Below are positions 1 through 10,789 of a stretch of 64,000 bases of DNA, in pieces (position 1 is the stretch's first letter; each line of letters begins with the position of its first letter). The stretch comes from Fulvia fulva (lineage: Eukaryota > Ascomycota > Dothideomycetes > Mycosphaerellales > Mycosphaerellaceae). The stretch is from the NCBI RefSeq assembly GCF_020509005.1, contig NC_063016.1:1984001-2048000 (forward strand), in the 5' to 3' direction. The notes under the pieces are model-generated. The model was not told the DNA's origin, did not search any database, and worked only from the letters and a program-made list of their open reading frames with translations. The translations under genes were made by a program, and so were the position numbers.

Positions 1-1243
1 AATGAGCTAGATCTCCGGCAATGTCGACATGTTGGCCAGGACACAGGAGGAGAAGAGACAATCCTGGACTCGAAGCACAGCATCGCAAGTGAAAGTGTCG
101 ATAACTCAGATTGCACTGTACTCGCAGGCTCAGGACAGCACCCCTGATACGTCCGGAGAATGCATTGTACGGCAGGATGACGCTCGAGATAGGCACAGCT
201 TTTGTAAGCAAGCCGCACATGGAGTGTTGGTACTACCCCCGGTTGGAACAGATCAAAGATAGATGTACGGAACAGATGTTGAAACTTGAAGGCTTGCTCG
301 AATATCAGATCTGAATCATGATATCCGAGTAAGGTAGAAGGACGTTAACGACCAAGTGCCGCTACAACTTCCTGCGTGCATTAGGCGAGTACAGAGAAGA
401 CGTCGGTTGCAGGGACAATGTCATGTTGTTTGTCATATTGACAACACATTAACCGACATTCATCATGCGATTAGCGTAGGACATCTATCCCGGCTGGATG
501 CCGCACCGGGCCTTTCACCTTCACTGCTTTTGCTGCAGAGTGGGCATGAGGTTGCCGGATACTGAGCATTCCTTGAAAGGCTTCAGGTCTTTGCATCGAT
601 CTGTCGTCTGTGCTCCGCATCTGCTTGTTCTTCTGTCGGCGTGCGAGCGTACTCTGACAAGACTTCGACTCTTGCACACCATGAGGTCTTGTAGCGCGAC
701 CCGAGAATCGCATCCCCGGGACTGTAGGTGCCTTTGTGTAGTTGCATAGTGAGCCCAATGCTGCCACGTACAGTCGTGTGTTGAGTTCAAAGAAGCCAAT
801 CGAAGGCCGATTTGTGTGTACTTGCAATGTCCGACAGCATCAGTCGTAAGGAAAGCTCCAATGTGAGATTGATGTCGTCGTCGACGAAGGGTTCGCGCCT
901 TGCAAAGCAGTGTTAGCTTGAAGCCGGCTCCAGCTCGGAAACGTCTGCTCAAGCGTGGCTGCTTCCTACCATTTCCTCGAGACGAGCCACACCACCTCCT
1001 CTGCCCAAAGCACTGCCAATGCTAGTACGGCTGCACAGCATAGTCTCCTTCCAAGTGTGAAATATCTTGCCCGCACGTGAGGCAATGCATGGCTCCAATT
1101 CGCGCTCGCCGGGCCGTACAGTATTATCTAGGCGATGTTGGCATGTCTCCACAGCATTGCTCAACCGAGCTCCAACGAACACCCACAATATGCACTGGAT
1201 AGATTTGTGAATCTCCGCTGGTACACCTCTCGACATCGCAAGA
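1..1243. other. Intergenic, no gene recognised
   Basis: Only short overlapping frames on both strands and no recognisable domain. The last few hundred bases are presumably the promoter and leader of the phosphatase gene that follows. Confidence 0.5.
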
Positions 1244-2672
1244 ATGCTCACGAGTGGTGTTGTCGCGGTCACTCTCTCGAAGCTTCCCATTGTCGCCTCT
1301 TTCGATCCTTTGCACCACATCGGTGGTAATGGTCCGTGGTTCTCTGCTCCGAATGTGTTCAACATTGATGCTGAGCCTCCAACGGGATGCGTCGTTGATC
1401 AAGTGGCTTTCGTCTCTCGGCACGGTTCGCGATATCCAGATCCAGGCGCCTACAATGAGTGGACTGCCACAAGTGCCAAAGTACGCTGTAGAACATGCAT
1501 CGACGAGATCCGCGCTCACGAGATAGAGCCACGCAGCAAACTTTACCACAACCTCCAGCGAGCTCAACTTCCTGAAAACATGGCAGCCAATACTCCGTCA
1601 CCCTGAGCTAGAGCTCTCTCAACTTTCTCTCGGTGGCTATAAGGAGCTCTATGAGATGGGCGTGGAGTATAGATACCGATACCCGAGCCTGTACGTCGAG
1701 AACGATCCTTTCGTGTTGTGGGCCAACTGGTACAATCGCTACCTCTTCCGGGTCATAGACTCAGCCAGGCTGTTCGCTCGTGGATATCTTGGACCAAACG
1801 CGACAGATGTCGGAACTGTATACGTTGTCAACGCTTCTGACTCGCGCGCTGTTGCAAACTCCCTGGCGCCCTCTGACCTGTGCCCGAACTACCAGAACTC
1901 TGGTGGCGGAGAGCATGCAACGATATGGGCCAATACCTACCTGCCGCCTGTCGTAGATCGTATCGACAGTCTGCTGCATGGCCTAGAATTCAACACATCA
2001 GATGTATCCATCTTCCCCTACCTGTGTGGCTTCGAAACGCAGATCCTCGGGCGTCGCAGTCCGTGGTGTGATGTCTTCACTGAAGAAGAGATCCTCTTCT
2101 ACGAGTATGCGCAGGACATCCGATACTGGTATGGCACTGGCCTCGGCACAGAGCTCGAGAAGAACATGATGCTGCCCTTCCTGACATCTCTTGTACAACG
2201 TTTCGTGGACGGTCCCAATGCCACGTATTCCAGGGCGAACAACTCAACGCGTTTCAAGCCAAATCCTTTGATTGCAGTGTTATCGAATGATGGCCAGATC
2301 AACCAGCTTGCGGCCGCGATTGGAGTGTTCGATGGTCAGCCAGACCTACCGGCAACGAACGTCCTGCAGAACAGAACCTTCCGTGCCAGCAACTTCGACA
2401 CGATGCGTGGTACGATCGGCTTTGAGAGGCTGAGCCGTGGTCTGTCGTCCGCGAAAGAAGGCACATTCTTGCGCGTCAAGCTGAATGATGCGGTGTATCC
2501 AGTGGTCGGATGCGATCAAGGTCCAGGACGAAGTTGTGCTCTCCGATCATACCGGGAGATCGTGGAGCGGAAGAGTGCGGCATTGGGTGATTTCGAGGTC
2601 GCATGCGGCATTGGGAATAGCAGTGTCGCTCCTGTTGGCAGCAAGAACATACGCGTACCAACGTTTGATTGA
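1244..2672 (+). CDS. Histidine acid phosphatase (branch 2 histidine phosphatase), likely secreted
   Basis: Two exons, 1244-1480 and 1527-2672, joined across a 46-bp GT-AG intron in phase 0, give about 460 aa. The intron is needed: without it the frame stops at 1606, and splicing restores the family segment leading to the LGGYKELYEMG region. The phosphohistidine motif RHGSRYP is at residues 59-65, preceded by the family's usual PWF..PNVF stretch. The first 20 residues are hydrophobic and could be a short signal sequence; NxS/T sites and paired cysteines fit a secreted phytase or acid phosphatase that releases phosphate from organic esters. The C-terminal catalytic motif, usually HD, reads SNDGQ (N333, D334): the acidic proton donor is kept but the preceding His is not. 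Family assignment is firm; substrate is unknown. An additional upstream exon cannot be excluded. Confidence 0.8.
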
Positions 2673-2733
2673 GCGTCCACTAATCAATCAATGGGGGCGT
2701 TCGCTCACGTCTCACACCATCGCCTCATCATAC

Positions 2734-2781
2734 CGTGAGCGTCAGCGTGACCGTGAGCGTCAGCGTGACCGTGAGCGTGAC
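2734..2781. repeat. 18-bp tandem repeat, about 2.6 copies
   Basis: The unit cgtgagcgtcagcgtgac is repeated directly just downstream of the phosphatase stop codon, followed by a partial copy. Confidence 0.85.
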
Positions 2782-2860
2782 CTCGGGTAAAGGCGGGGTA
2801 AGGCATTTACAGTATGCTACCTATGTTTCGACAGCTGTTGCTCCTTCTTCAACCAACATC

Positions 2861-2903
2861 TGTCGTTGTCGTTGTCGTTGTCGTTGTTGTTGTCGTTGTC
2901 GTG
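2861..2903. repeat. TTGTCG hexanucleotide microsatellite
   Basis: About seven hexamer units of the tgtcgt type, one of them altered to tgttgt, in noncoding sequence. Confidence 0.85.
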
Positions 2904-4262
2904 GCTTGACTTATCTCACATGGCCTGGCCTCTGCCTGGAGGGACTGCGGTTGTGGGCCGACGATTCAGCACCATGTCTGCTTTCGACCACGCCGTCCAC
3001 GCCGGCCCTGAATAGCAGTCATGTGCCTTGACGAGCGCTTGCCTGCGTTCGAGGATCGTGTCGAATCGAATCGTTCTGCGTCACGACGTTCGCCGGGCAC
3101 GAAAGCAGAAACACATCCCACGCTCGATAAAGGAGACTTCCCAGTATCCTAGCGAATCAACAATCGACGGCGCTCTCACGTGTCGACAGGACTGCAAAAT
3201 AAGGCAATCTACCTCCTATGTCATGTCCCGAGACTCCGAGAGATCAAGGACGGGAGAGAAAGGAGGCGGATGTTGTGCGGCGTGCCTGCCTTGCGCTGTT
3301 TCAACCGGATTGTGGGAACGGATGGCAGCGGCTGCTACCGCGATGCGCTGCGGATCGCCTCCAAGCCTATCGACAAACAACGACGACGTCGGCGCCATCT
3401 CGTCGCCGTCGGCGTGCCAGCCAGAGTGGTTGGCGATGCACCGGACTTGCAACCGGACTTGCACGACTCACTAGCATCCCGGAAAGAGCTCTTTTCGAAC
3501 GTCACCTCTTTGGACCTTTCAAGCACCCATGCCATCAACAGCTCATCCAACATTGCCCTGGTAGTGGTGTGACATGCCCATCATCGCACTGTGCTATCAC
3601 CACCAACTCGCACGTTGTTGTTGGAGGCAAACGCGACGAAACAATAGCAATCGCGCAGAAATCGGGCGAAGTCGGAACGGACGCTTTGACTCGAAATTTC
3701 TGATCGAAGCATGGACATGGCGCGTGTCGCAAACACTGAAAGCTGTACCCGAGACTCGTCAGAACTCGTTGGCCCCGTCTGTCATGGTCGAATGCTGTTG
3801 TAGGGTGTCGCGAGCCAGGTCAGAAATGATCGAAGGGCTTCCATGGCGATGAGCAGCTGGTCTTCGTGATGATCAAACAGACTGGGGAGGCGTCAGTCAC
3901 GCTGCTCTTGTGACGGGAGTCGTGACATCTTTATATCGTCGCCATCACTGTCCGGGTAGGGTCGGCGCACTGACCTTGATAGTAGCAGACGATGTCGCCG
4001 TCCGCATCTAACAGGGGTGATGGTCCCAATCAGGAGCCATCATGAGGCCAGGTGGGTTGTCCGAGCTTCTATTCAAGACCGACCTTTAAGCGGTCATTCC
4101 AAGCAAAATTTCGAGACCTGTTACTCTCCCTCCCACGCTTTCCCCGTGACAGCTCTCCAGTCCTTTTCAGCTCTGTCCACAAGCACCATCTCACCAACTC
4201 CGCTCATCTCAATCCATCCGAAGACAGCTCAATCCGTCTTCGTTTCATCACACACCATCACA

Positions 4263-4910
4263 ATGGCCTCCTCTCTCCGCATGGCTGCCCCAAAGATGGC
4301 CCAGATGGCCGCCCAGAGCACTCGCCCAGCGTTCAAGCCACAGCAGCTCCAGAAGTTCGCTCGTGCTTACTCTGGTAAGCTGCCATTGAGCTGAGATGAG
4401 CTCGAGAACAGCTCCATTGACAGTGCCTATGTAGCCGCCACCCCAAAGACCGCCACCTTCAACACCATGAAGCGCACCTCGACCCTCATCAACTCCGCCC
4501 GCACCAAGGTCTCGCCTATCGGCCAGCAGGCCAAGCGTGCCTACTCCTCTGAGATGGCCAACGCCCTCGTCCAGGTCTCCCAGAACCTTGGTATGGGTAG
4601 CGCTGCCATCGGTCTCGGTGGTGCCGGTAAGAACAACATGATATCCAGGCTTGAAGCCAAGGGAACAAAGCACGCACAAGGCACTGACAAAGTTCAGGCA
4701 TCGGCATCGGGCTAGTCTTCGCTGCTCTCCTCCAGGCTGTTGCCCGTAACCCATCCCTCCGTGGCCAGCTTTTCTCTTACGCCATTCTTGGTTTCGCTTT
4801 CGTCGAGGCCATCGGTGTAAGTACCACCAGCTCGGCTCAAAGCACCACTAAGACTAATACTACTCCAGCTTTTCGACCTAATGGTTGCCATGATGTGCAA
4901 GTACGTCTAA
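4263..4910 (+). CDS. ATP9: Mitochondrial ATP synthase subunit 9 (proteolipid, c-ring), nuclear copy
   Basis: Four exons, 4263-4374, 4435-4626, 4698-4816 and 4869-4910, with introns of 60, 71 and 52 bp (all GT-AG), give 154 aa. The first half is a basic, hydroxylated mitochondrial transit peptide with two ARAYS/KRAYSS-like segments. The mature protein has the two c-subunit helices: the Gly-rich helix 1 ([11 protein letters not shown], then [11 protein letters not shown]), the polar loop ARNPS and helix 2 containing the proton-binding Glu in FAFVEAIG, ending MMCKYV. It forms the rotor ring of F1Fo ATP synthase in the inner membrane. All junctions restore the highly conserved protein, so the model is secure. 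Confidence 0.95.
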
Positions 4911-7775
4911 ACGGTTCGGATTACGGCATAGCGAGGTGTTGGGATAGTGTAACAGTATTGATGAGCTAGAAGGGATAGAGGCACCGATAGAAGCGGAACA
5001 GCTGTCACTTGGCTCAGCTAGACCCACCGAAGTACATACTCAACTCGAGGCTCACCAGCTTCGGCCTCGCAAGAGGGAAAGGCTTTCTCATGGTCATCCG
5101 CTTCCATCTACTCGAGAGCTTCACATAATAACGTAGCACGGCGATCGCGGAATAGAACGGAACGTCCCAGACGTTGGTTGCGGTGCCAAGTTCAGCTTCA
5201 GATGATCATCTGCAAGCCAGGCTAGGTGATAAGACGCCCTGAGCGTTGCTTGATACATGATGCCCACTAACTGCTAACGACTTACAAAGAGGTATGTATC
5301 TGGCCGTCCGGTCGCCGCCTCAGCAGTATGGTTAGGGGACTCACAAGCGGATTGTACCTCCCTCGGCCGCGAATGACCTCTGTCAATCAAAAGCCTCGAC
5401 CGGACCTCCGTCGAATCCTAATCATTTCCTCTCACCAGACCGACACGACCACTGGAATACAGTCTCGAGCTTGCTCACATATGCATTCAAGTCAAGGTCA
5501 CCATCTCTCGAGCCTCACAACATTCAAGCACGCCTCAGGACCGACCTCGCCCAAAAGATGACCTCAAACATGGCCCATCGCATAGCTCCACGACGATCCA
5601 TACGGGGCATTGCATACGGCGACAAGGCACTACGTGCCCGAAACAAAACAATAGCTGTAATCCCCGGCTCATTGGCGATGTACAAGCCCAGGACGTCGAG
5701 ATTATGTCAGCACTGGAACATTTGCACATTCTCACGATTTCGAATCGATAGCTTGAAGCTCATTTCGATGCGAATCACGGCACGAGTGTTCCTCAGTGCC
5801 GATATTGTCAAGTCCTCACGTCCAAGGCCAAAACGTGGCAGCAATAAGGAGTGGGAATATGATCAGACATGTCTTCTTCCGGATCCTTTTCCAGTGTGGC
5901 AGACGGACACGGCACGGGTTATGAGCTGGATTGATGTTGCAGTGGCTACACAGCGACATGCAACGCTGCAGCTCACTTGTTGAGGCGCCCTTTCGCTTGT
6001 TGAGTGTCATCGATCCTACCAGAAGCATCTTTGCTATAGTCTTGTACGCACGTTCAATGTGCTGAACACAAGGCAGGATTGGAATTACTCGGCCTCATTG
6101 TAACAGTTCCATGGAACCTGTACTCGGATAACACCGCGCGACCTTAGACCTCGAGGCGTCTGCAGTCTGCCTCGACAAAACACGGGAAGGCCGAAGTGGT
6201 GATCGAGCTGGATGTCGGAGCGAGCATCGTGAAGTCAATGGCTGGCCAAGATACGCGTGCGGCGTGATTGCTGCAGCTTCGTGGAATCCTCCCTTGTTAT
6301 ACACGCATACCAGTGATGCTCTGTTAGTATGCCTGGCTATGAGAGATGGGCCAACCGACTCTCGATGCTGCATCGTATGGCAGCAATGACCAAGCCACGC
6401 AGTGACCTAGTTGGTTTCCGCAGCTTGAGACCACCTTCGCACAAGTATGACATCCACCTGTGATGGCAACAGGTTCAGACCAGCGTTGTTTGCGAACGCA
6501 TCCCAGGAATTTGGCAGCGCGAGCGTGCCTAAGGCCTCGTGACCCTTGGACCGGGATGCACTACTACACTAGAAGATCTCTCAAGGCCGTAAGGCTTATT
6601 CCCACGTGGCTGGACCAATCACCCTCGCACTGTCCTATTCGGGAAGGTGGCAGTGGCTCAACAAGCTAGTAACCCGTCGACACTTCCATCGTTGTCAGTG
6701 AGAACAGGCGGTCTGTATGTCATCTCGCATCGGGAAGTGTGTCCAGAAGAGCCCTCACATCAGATCACAAGCACGGGTGACTTTCGTCGTCTTCGCGCTG
6801 TGCAGCTACAGTGTGAAGCTTGTGCTGGCAGTCGCACACGGGAGTTGTGGCGGAGGGGGCTCCCGGGAGGTGTCTCCGAATTGTTCGGAGGCGGACACGA
6901 GGCCGCTTCGATGACCTCTCGACCTCGTGGGACATGCTTCACGAGTACACAACGGTCGCAGCTCTCTGCCTTGTGGACGTTTCGTTGCCGGTCAATGTAT
7001 GTATGCACGTGGTATGGTGGTATGATAGCCAGCCTGACCATGAAGACTACCTAGGTATCACGATTCACGTCACGTGCTTGACGACGGGCCGAGAACATGA
7101 CCACTGTCCATGCAGGGCGAGTGTAGTGTAGACGTGCTTCTTCTTTGATACCACGGTCCACAGTACGTCGGCTTTGAACGGGCTCAATCAATATCCATCA
7201 AACTTTGCTTCGAACTTGCAGGCGAGCTCGCCAGCCAGGCACCAGGGTCCAGACCCACGCGAGCCACGGCGGTACTGCAGATCGTCCACTGCTCGATCAG
7301 CACCACGAGCACCTGCTCACGTGCTGCTGTTCCTTTCCCGTTTCTGCTCCTGCGAAATAAACTTCAAACTTTCCGAGCTCTCGACCCGCGATTGTATGCC
7401 CGATTCATGTACGATTACCATTCCACGTGACCGCAGGCGCGTCTGTCTACTCAGAGAGCCACTGCCGTAACGCAGGGACGCCACCGACGGTAAAGATTTT
7501 CGAGCGCTGATATAGAGGCTGACCCTTGGGCATACAGCGGTGCTCCCTATGCCATCACTACCTGCAGAAACGTCGTAGGACCCACCGAGCCACCCAGCAC
7601 CTGACACCTGAGACCTGAGACCTGAGACCTGAGCTGAGGTAAGCCCACGGACGACTGCGCAATGATCATCCACATCTTTCCCGGTGCACAGCTTGACTGG
7701 AACTGGGTATGCTTGCCAGGAATTGCGAGTAACACGACGGGACCATAGGACGCAGCTACAACATCTACCGCAAAC
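4911..7775. other. Intergenic, no gene recognised
   Basis: About 2.9 kb without a supportable gene. A 170-codon open frame at 5471-5983 (+) has no domain, no splice context and unconvincing composition. A short tandem repeat lies at 7599-7633, about 140 bp upstream of the next gene. Confidence 0.5.
7599..7633. repeat. 7-bp tandem repeat (acctgag), five copies
   Basis: One acctgac followed by four acctgag units, then a truncated ctgagg. It lies in the promoter region of the Zn2Cys6 gene. Confidence 0.85.
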
Positions 7776-10100
7776 ATGTCTGCTCCGGATACCGATTCTC
7801 CTATGGCCTCCTCCTCGTCACTAGTGGAGTCTGCGGACAGTGCGCATCGGCGAGAGAGGTCGATGATTGCAGCGCAGGCCTGCCAAACTTGCCGAAACAG
7901 GTACGTCCCCAGCATCTGCCATCGTCCACCCGCTGTGAGCTGGATTGGTGGCAGCGGAGCATCTCGCTCACCTTCGTTGCAGAAAGAGTAAATGTGACGA
8001 ACAACGTCCCAAATGTAAGTGAGCCATGCTTGGTCCAAGTCGCGCGTATCGGCACTGATGACCATCAGGCTCCCTCTGTCGCAGGCTCAATGTCGACTGC
8101 ATATATCGCGAACCACTGCCAACAAAGTAAGCCTCCATTGCCTTGGATACTGATTGCCATCAGCGGCCCATTTTCACCGTCGGCAGCAGCTTACTCTGCT
8201 TCAACAGGAAGGACAAGACCATGGTACACATTCTGGACACGTTGACGCGGCTGGAGAACAAGTTTGACAATCTCTCACTATCTGCTGGCGCAAGTACTCC
8301 AGAAACAAGCGGATCTGGACCTCACGCTACCCCTAGCTCGACTGAGCGCTTGTACAGGACCGATGGCCAGATTACTGCTGGCGGTGGCCCACGCTTCCCA
8401 AACGAGCTCCAACCAGACATGAATCATCTCACTGTTCCGCACAAGATCATTCTGTGGCCAAGCATTTACATCCATTTGATCAATTCCGACATATCGGCGG
8501 CATCTGATCTGCAGTATGTGCTCCAGGAAGGAACTCCTTGGCTCATCCGACAGGAAATGGCGCACGACAAATGTAAGCTTCCTACGAATGTCGGGCTCGA
8601 AAGCTATCCCTTGAACACTCGATCGCAAGATATGTCCAGGGTTGGATTTCGGAGTATGACTATGCAACGAATGCATGAGTACTGCGACGGCTACTTCAAC
8701 ACATTCAACGTCATTGCCCCGATCCTGAACCGAGACACGTTTTTGGCCGAGACAATGTCGGTGGTCTCGCAACAGGGCTTCAGCGAAGGCGATCAACCAT
8801 CAGTGCTAGCTCTTCTCGTACTAGCATTGGGACAACTTGCAATTGAGGGTGTTTTTGAACGTCCAGTCAGCATGGTCAATGGCATTGCAAGCGGTCTGCG
8901 GGGCGGCACCATCGACAATCCTCCTGGTATCGAGATCTTCAACGAAGCGCGACGGAGACTAGGGTTCATAAGCACCAAGATGACTCTCGAAAGCGTGCAG
9001 ATACACTTGCTTCTTGCGACCTACTACGAGGCCAACGGACGACATCTCGATTTTTGGCGAGCTACGACTATGGCTTCGATGGCATGTAAGGTGTTGATCA
9101 AATGCCAGTCGGTGGACTGGCAGACTAACTATGGCGATCTGTGCAAGCGGGCATATTGGGCCTGCGTGCTCAACGAGGATCTTTACCATCTGGATCTGGA
9201 CTTACCGCAGACTCTCGTACAGAGCCTGGAGGATATAGTTCCATTGCCATACTTCCACGAAGGGCAGGAGGGGATGGCATCGGGCAGCACACAAATGGGA
9301 GATGAAAGGTCCCATTTCCAATATCACTTCCTTGCGATGATAGCACTACGGCGCCTCATCTCCAGGATTCACGAAGTGGTCCACGAATGTAAGTACTGGC
9401 ACATGGATTCTAGATTTCGTTTATACTGACCAGGGGTACAGCCTCTTCACCGCATCAATCTGAGTCCACCGACGAATACCACGGACCTCCTGTGACTGTG
9501 ATTCGCGAGATGGCGAGACAGCTCGAATCGTGGCGATCATTGTTACCGCGCCCCCTTCAATGGCAAGACAGCGACAAGCTCGATTTCCCGAACCTCGATC
9601 CCTCAGCACGCAGACCTAATGGTGCCCTTTTCTCGCCCGACCAAGGCCCTGTACCGATTGGACACAAATACAATCTGGACGTGGTGACAGCACAGCTCAG
9701 GACCCGCTTTTACTACGCGCGTTTCATTCTGTACCGACCGTTCGTGTACAAAGCATTGCACTTCCCGGAGCTCATGACCTCTGATGACGCATCGTGCTGT
9801 GCACTCGCCATCAAGTCGACCTTCTTCTGGCCAGTCTGTATGTCGCCACCCAAGAACAAGAAACGGCTGGTGCCACACTTGTTCGCGTGGACTCAGAATC
9901 TTATGAGCATACTGCTAATACTGCGCATGACAACGGAAAGCGATTGTCTGAAGCGCATTTGTGATGAGAACGTCGATCGAGATGAAATACAACAAGCAGT
10001 CAGTCTCATGCTGGAATGGATGGCGGATATTCGACAAATTGATGGCATCGCAGACTGGTCATGGAAGCTCATCGAGCCCCTGTATTCTGGACGACAATGA
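7776..10100 (+). CDS. Zn2Cys6 fungal-specific transcription factor
   Basis: Five exons, 7776-7900, 7983-8014, 8069-8126, 8208-9388 and 9442-10100 (introns 82, 54, 81 and 53 bp), give 684 aa. The DNA-binding cluster is split over the first three exons; joined, the six zinc-binding cysteines fall at residues 36, 39, 46, 53, 56 and 63 with the standard C-x2-C-x6-C-x6-C-x2-C-x6-C spacing, followed by a basic linker and a short coiled-coil stretch around residues 77-93. The remaining 570 residues resemble the fungal middle homology region of these activators, with the YFNTFNVIAPILNRDTF block near its start. It is a nuclear sequence-specific regulator; target genes cannot be told from sequence, and its neighbours are not obviously one pathway. 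Confidence 0.88.
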
Positions 10101-10434
10101 GGGCATCACTGGAGGGATTGGGCGCAGGACGACACTAAGGGCATGATTGGAAGGACAGGGCGCACGAGCATCGAGTAGATACCCATTTGAGCGCGCATAT
10201 TGCAGGGAGGTACATAGCATGGGACACAACGCCCATAACAAAATGTGCTGTTGGCGGTTGTGAACCTCCAAAGGTAAGCGTAGCGGAGTGGAGCTCTCTA
10301 CCAACCCTTCTAGACTGCAAAGTAGCGTGCGATCCACGCTACCGCTACCCGACGTACAGTGCTTATTAATACGACGACATAGGCGTCAGCGACGAGTATA
10401 TGTTTGCGAGTTCGCCAACAGGCACAATGCGGTA

Positions 10435-10446
10435 GGTCACGTGACC
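10435..10446. promoter_or_regulatory. Perfect 12-bp E-box palindrome GGTCACGTGACC
   Basis: The sequence ggtcacgtgacc is a perfect palindrome with a CACGTG core, the binding site of bHLH factors such as Cbf1 or Pho4 types. It lies 344 bp upstream of the start codon at 10790. Function is inferred. Confidence 0.5.
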
Positions 10447-10596
10447 CCATAACTTGGAAGTTGACCAATCAGAGCGGGCGTCAAGGCTAGTTGAGGGCTG
10501 GTATAGAGCTTCACTCCCTCGCTGACGCCTCACCTACGTACTCGCAAGCTCGTACTCCGGTGTGGCTAGCGCTCAATCGCTACGCTTAATGATGCA

Positions 10597-10604
10597 TCAC
10601 GTGA
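10597..10604. promoter_or_regulatory. Second E-box TCACGTGA
   Basis: A second CACGTG core with the same TCACGTGACC context as the palindrome 160 bp upstream, about 190 bp before the start codon. Two sites sharing flanks suggest one bHLH regulator, but this is inference. Confidence 0.5.
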
Positions 10605-10789
10605 CCGAGCCAAAATCTATGATCCCTGCACATCCAAAAGCTTACATACATGTAGCCGTCGAAAGGGAAACCTCGATGACATGACATGCACGACTAATCG
10701 AACATCGCACTCACATATATCGCCCAATTCCACACTCGATCCTGACACGAATGCCGCATCGCTGATGCCATGCCCACAATGGCGCGGCA

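Larger units (their letters stand above)
2673..4262. other. Intergenic with simple repeats and ATP9 promoter
   Basis: No convincing gene. Overlapping short frames between 3000 and 3850 have no recognisable domain. The stretch 4110-4260 is pyrimidine-rich on the + strand, as is common upstream of highly expressed fungal genes, and leads directly into ATP9. Confidence 0.5.
10101..10789. other. Intergenic, promoter of the PPR-like gene
   Basis: About 690 bp between two genes on the same strand. It contains two CACGTG palindromes, annotated separately, and no frame that looks coding. Confidence 0.5.

Noticed and set aside
3028..3703. Several overlapping frames of 130-160 codons on both strands
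   Set aside because: They overlap each other in different frames, are rich in Arg/Ser and match nothing I recognise.
5471..5983. 170-codon open frame on the + strand
   Set aside because: No recognisable domain, no splice context, irregular composition; long frames occur by chance in sequence of this GC content.
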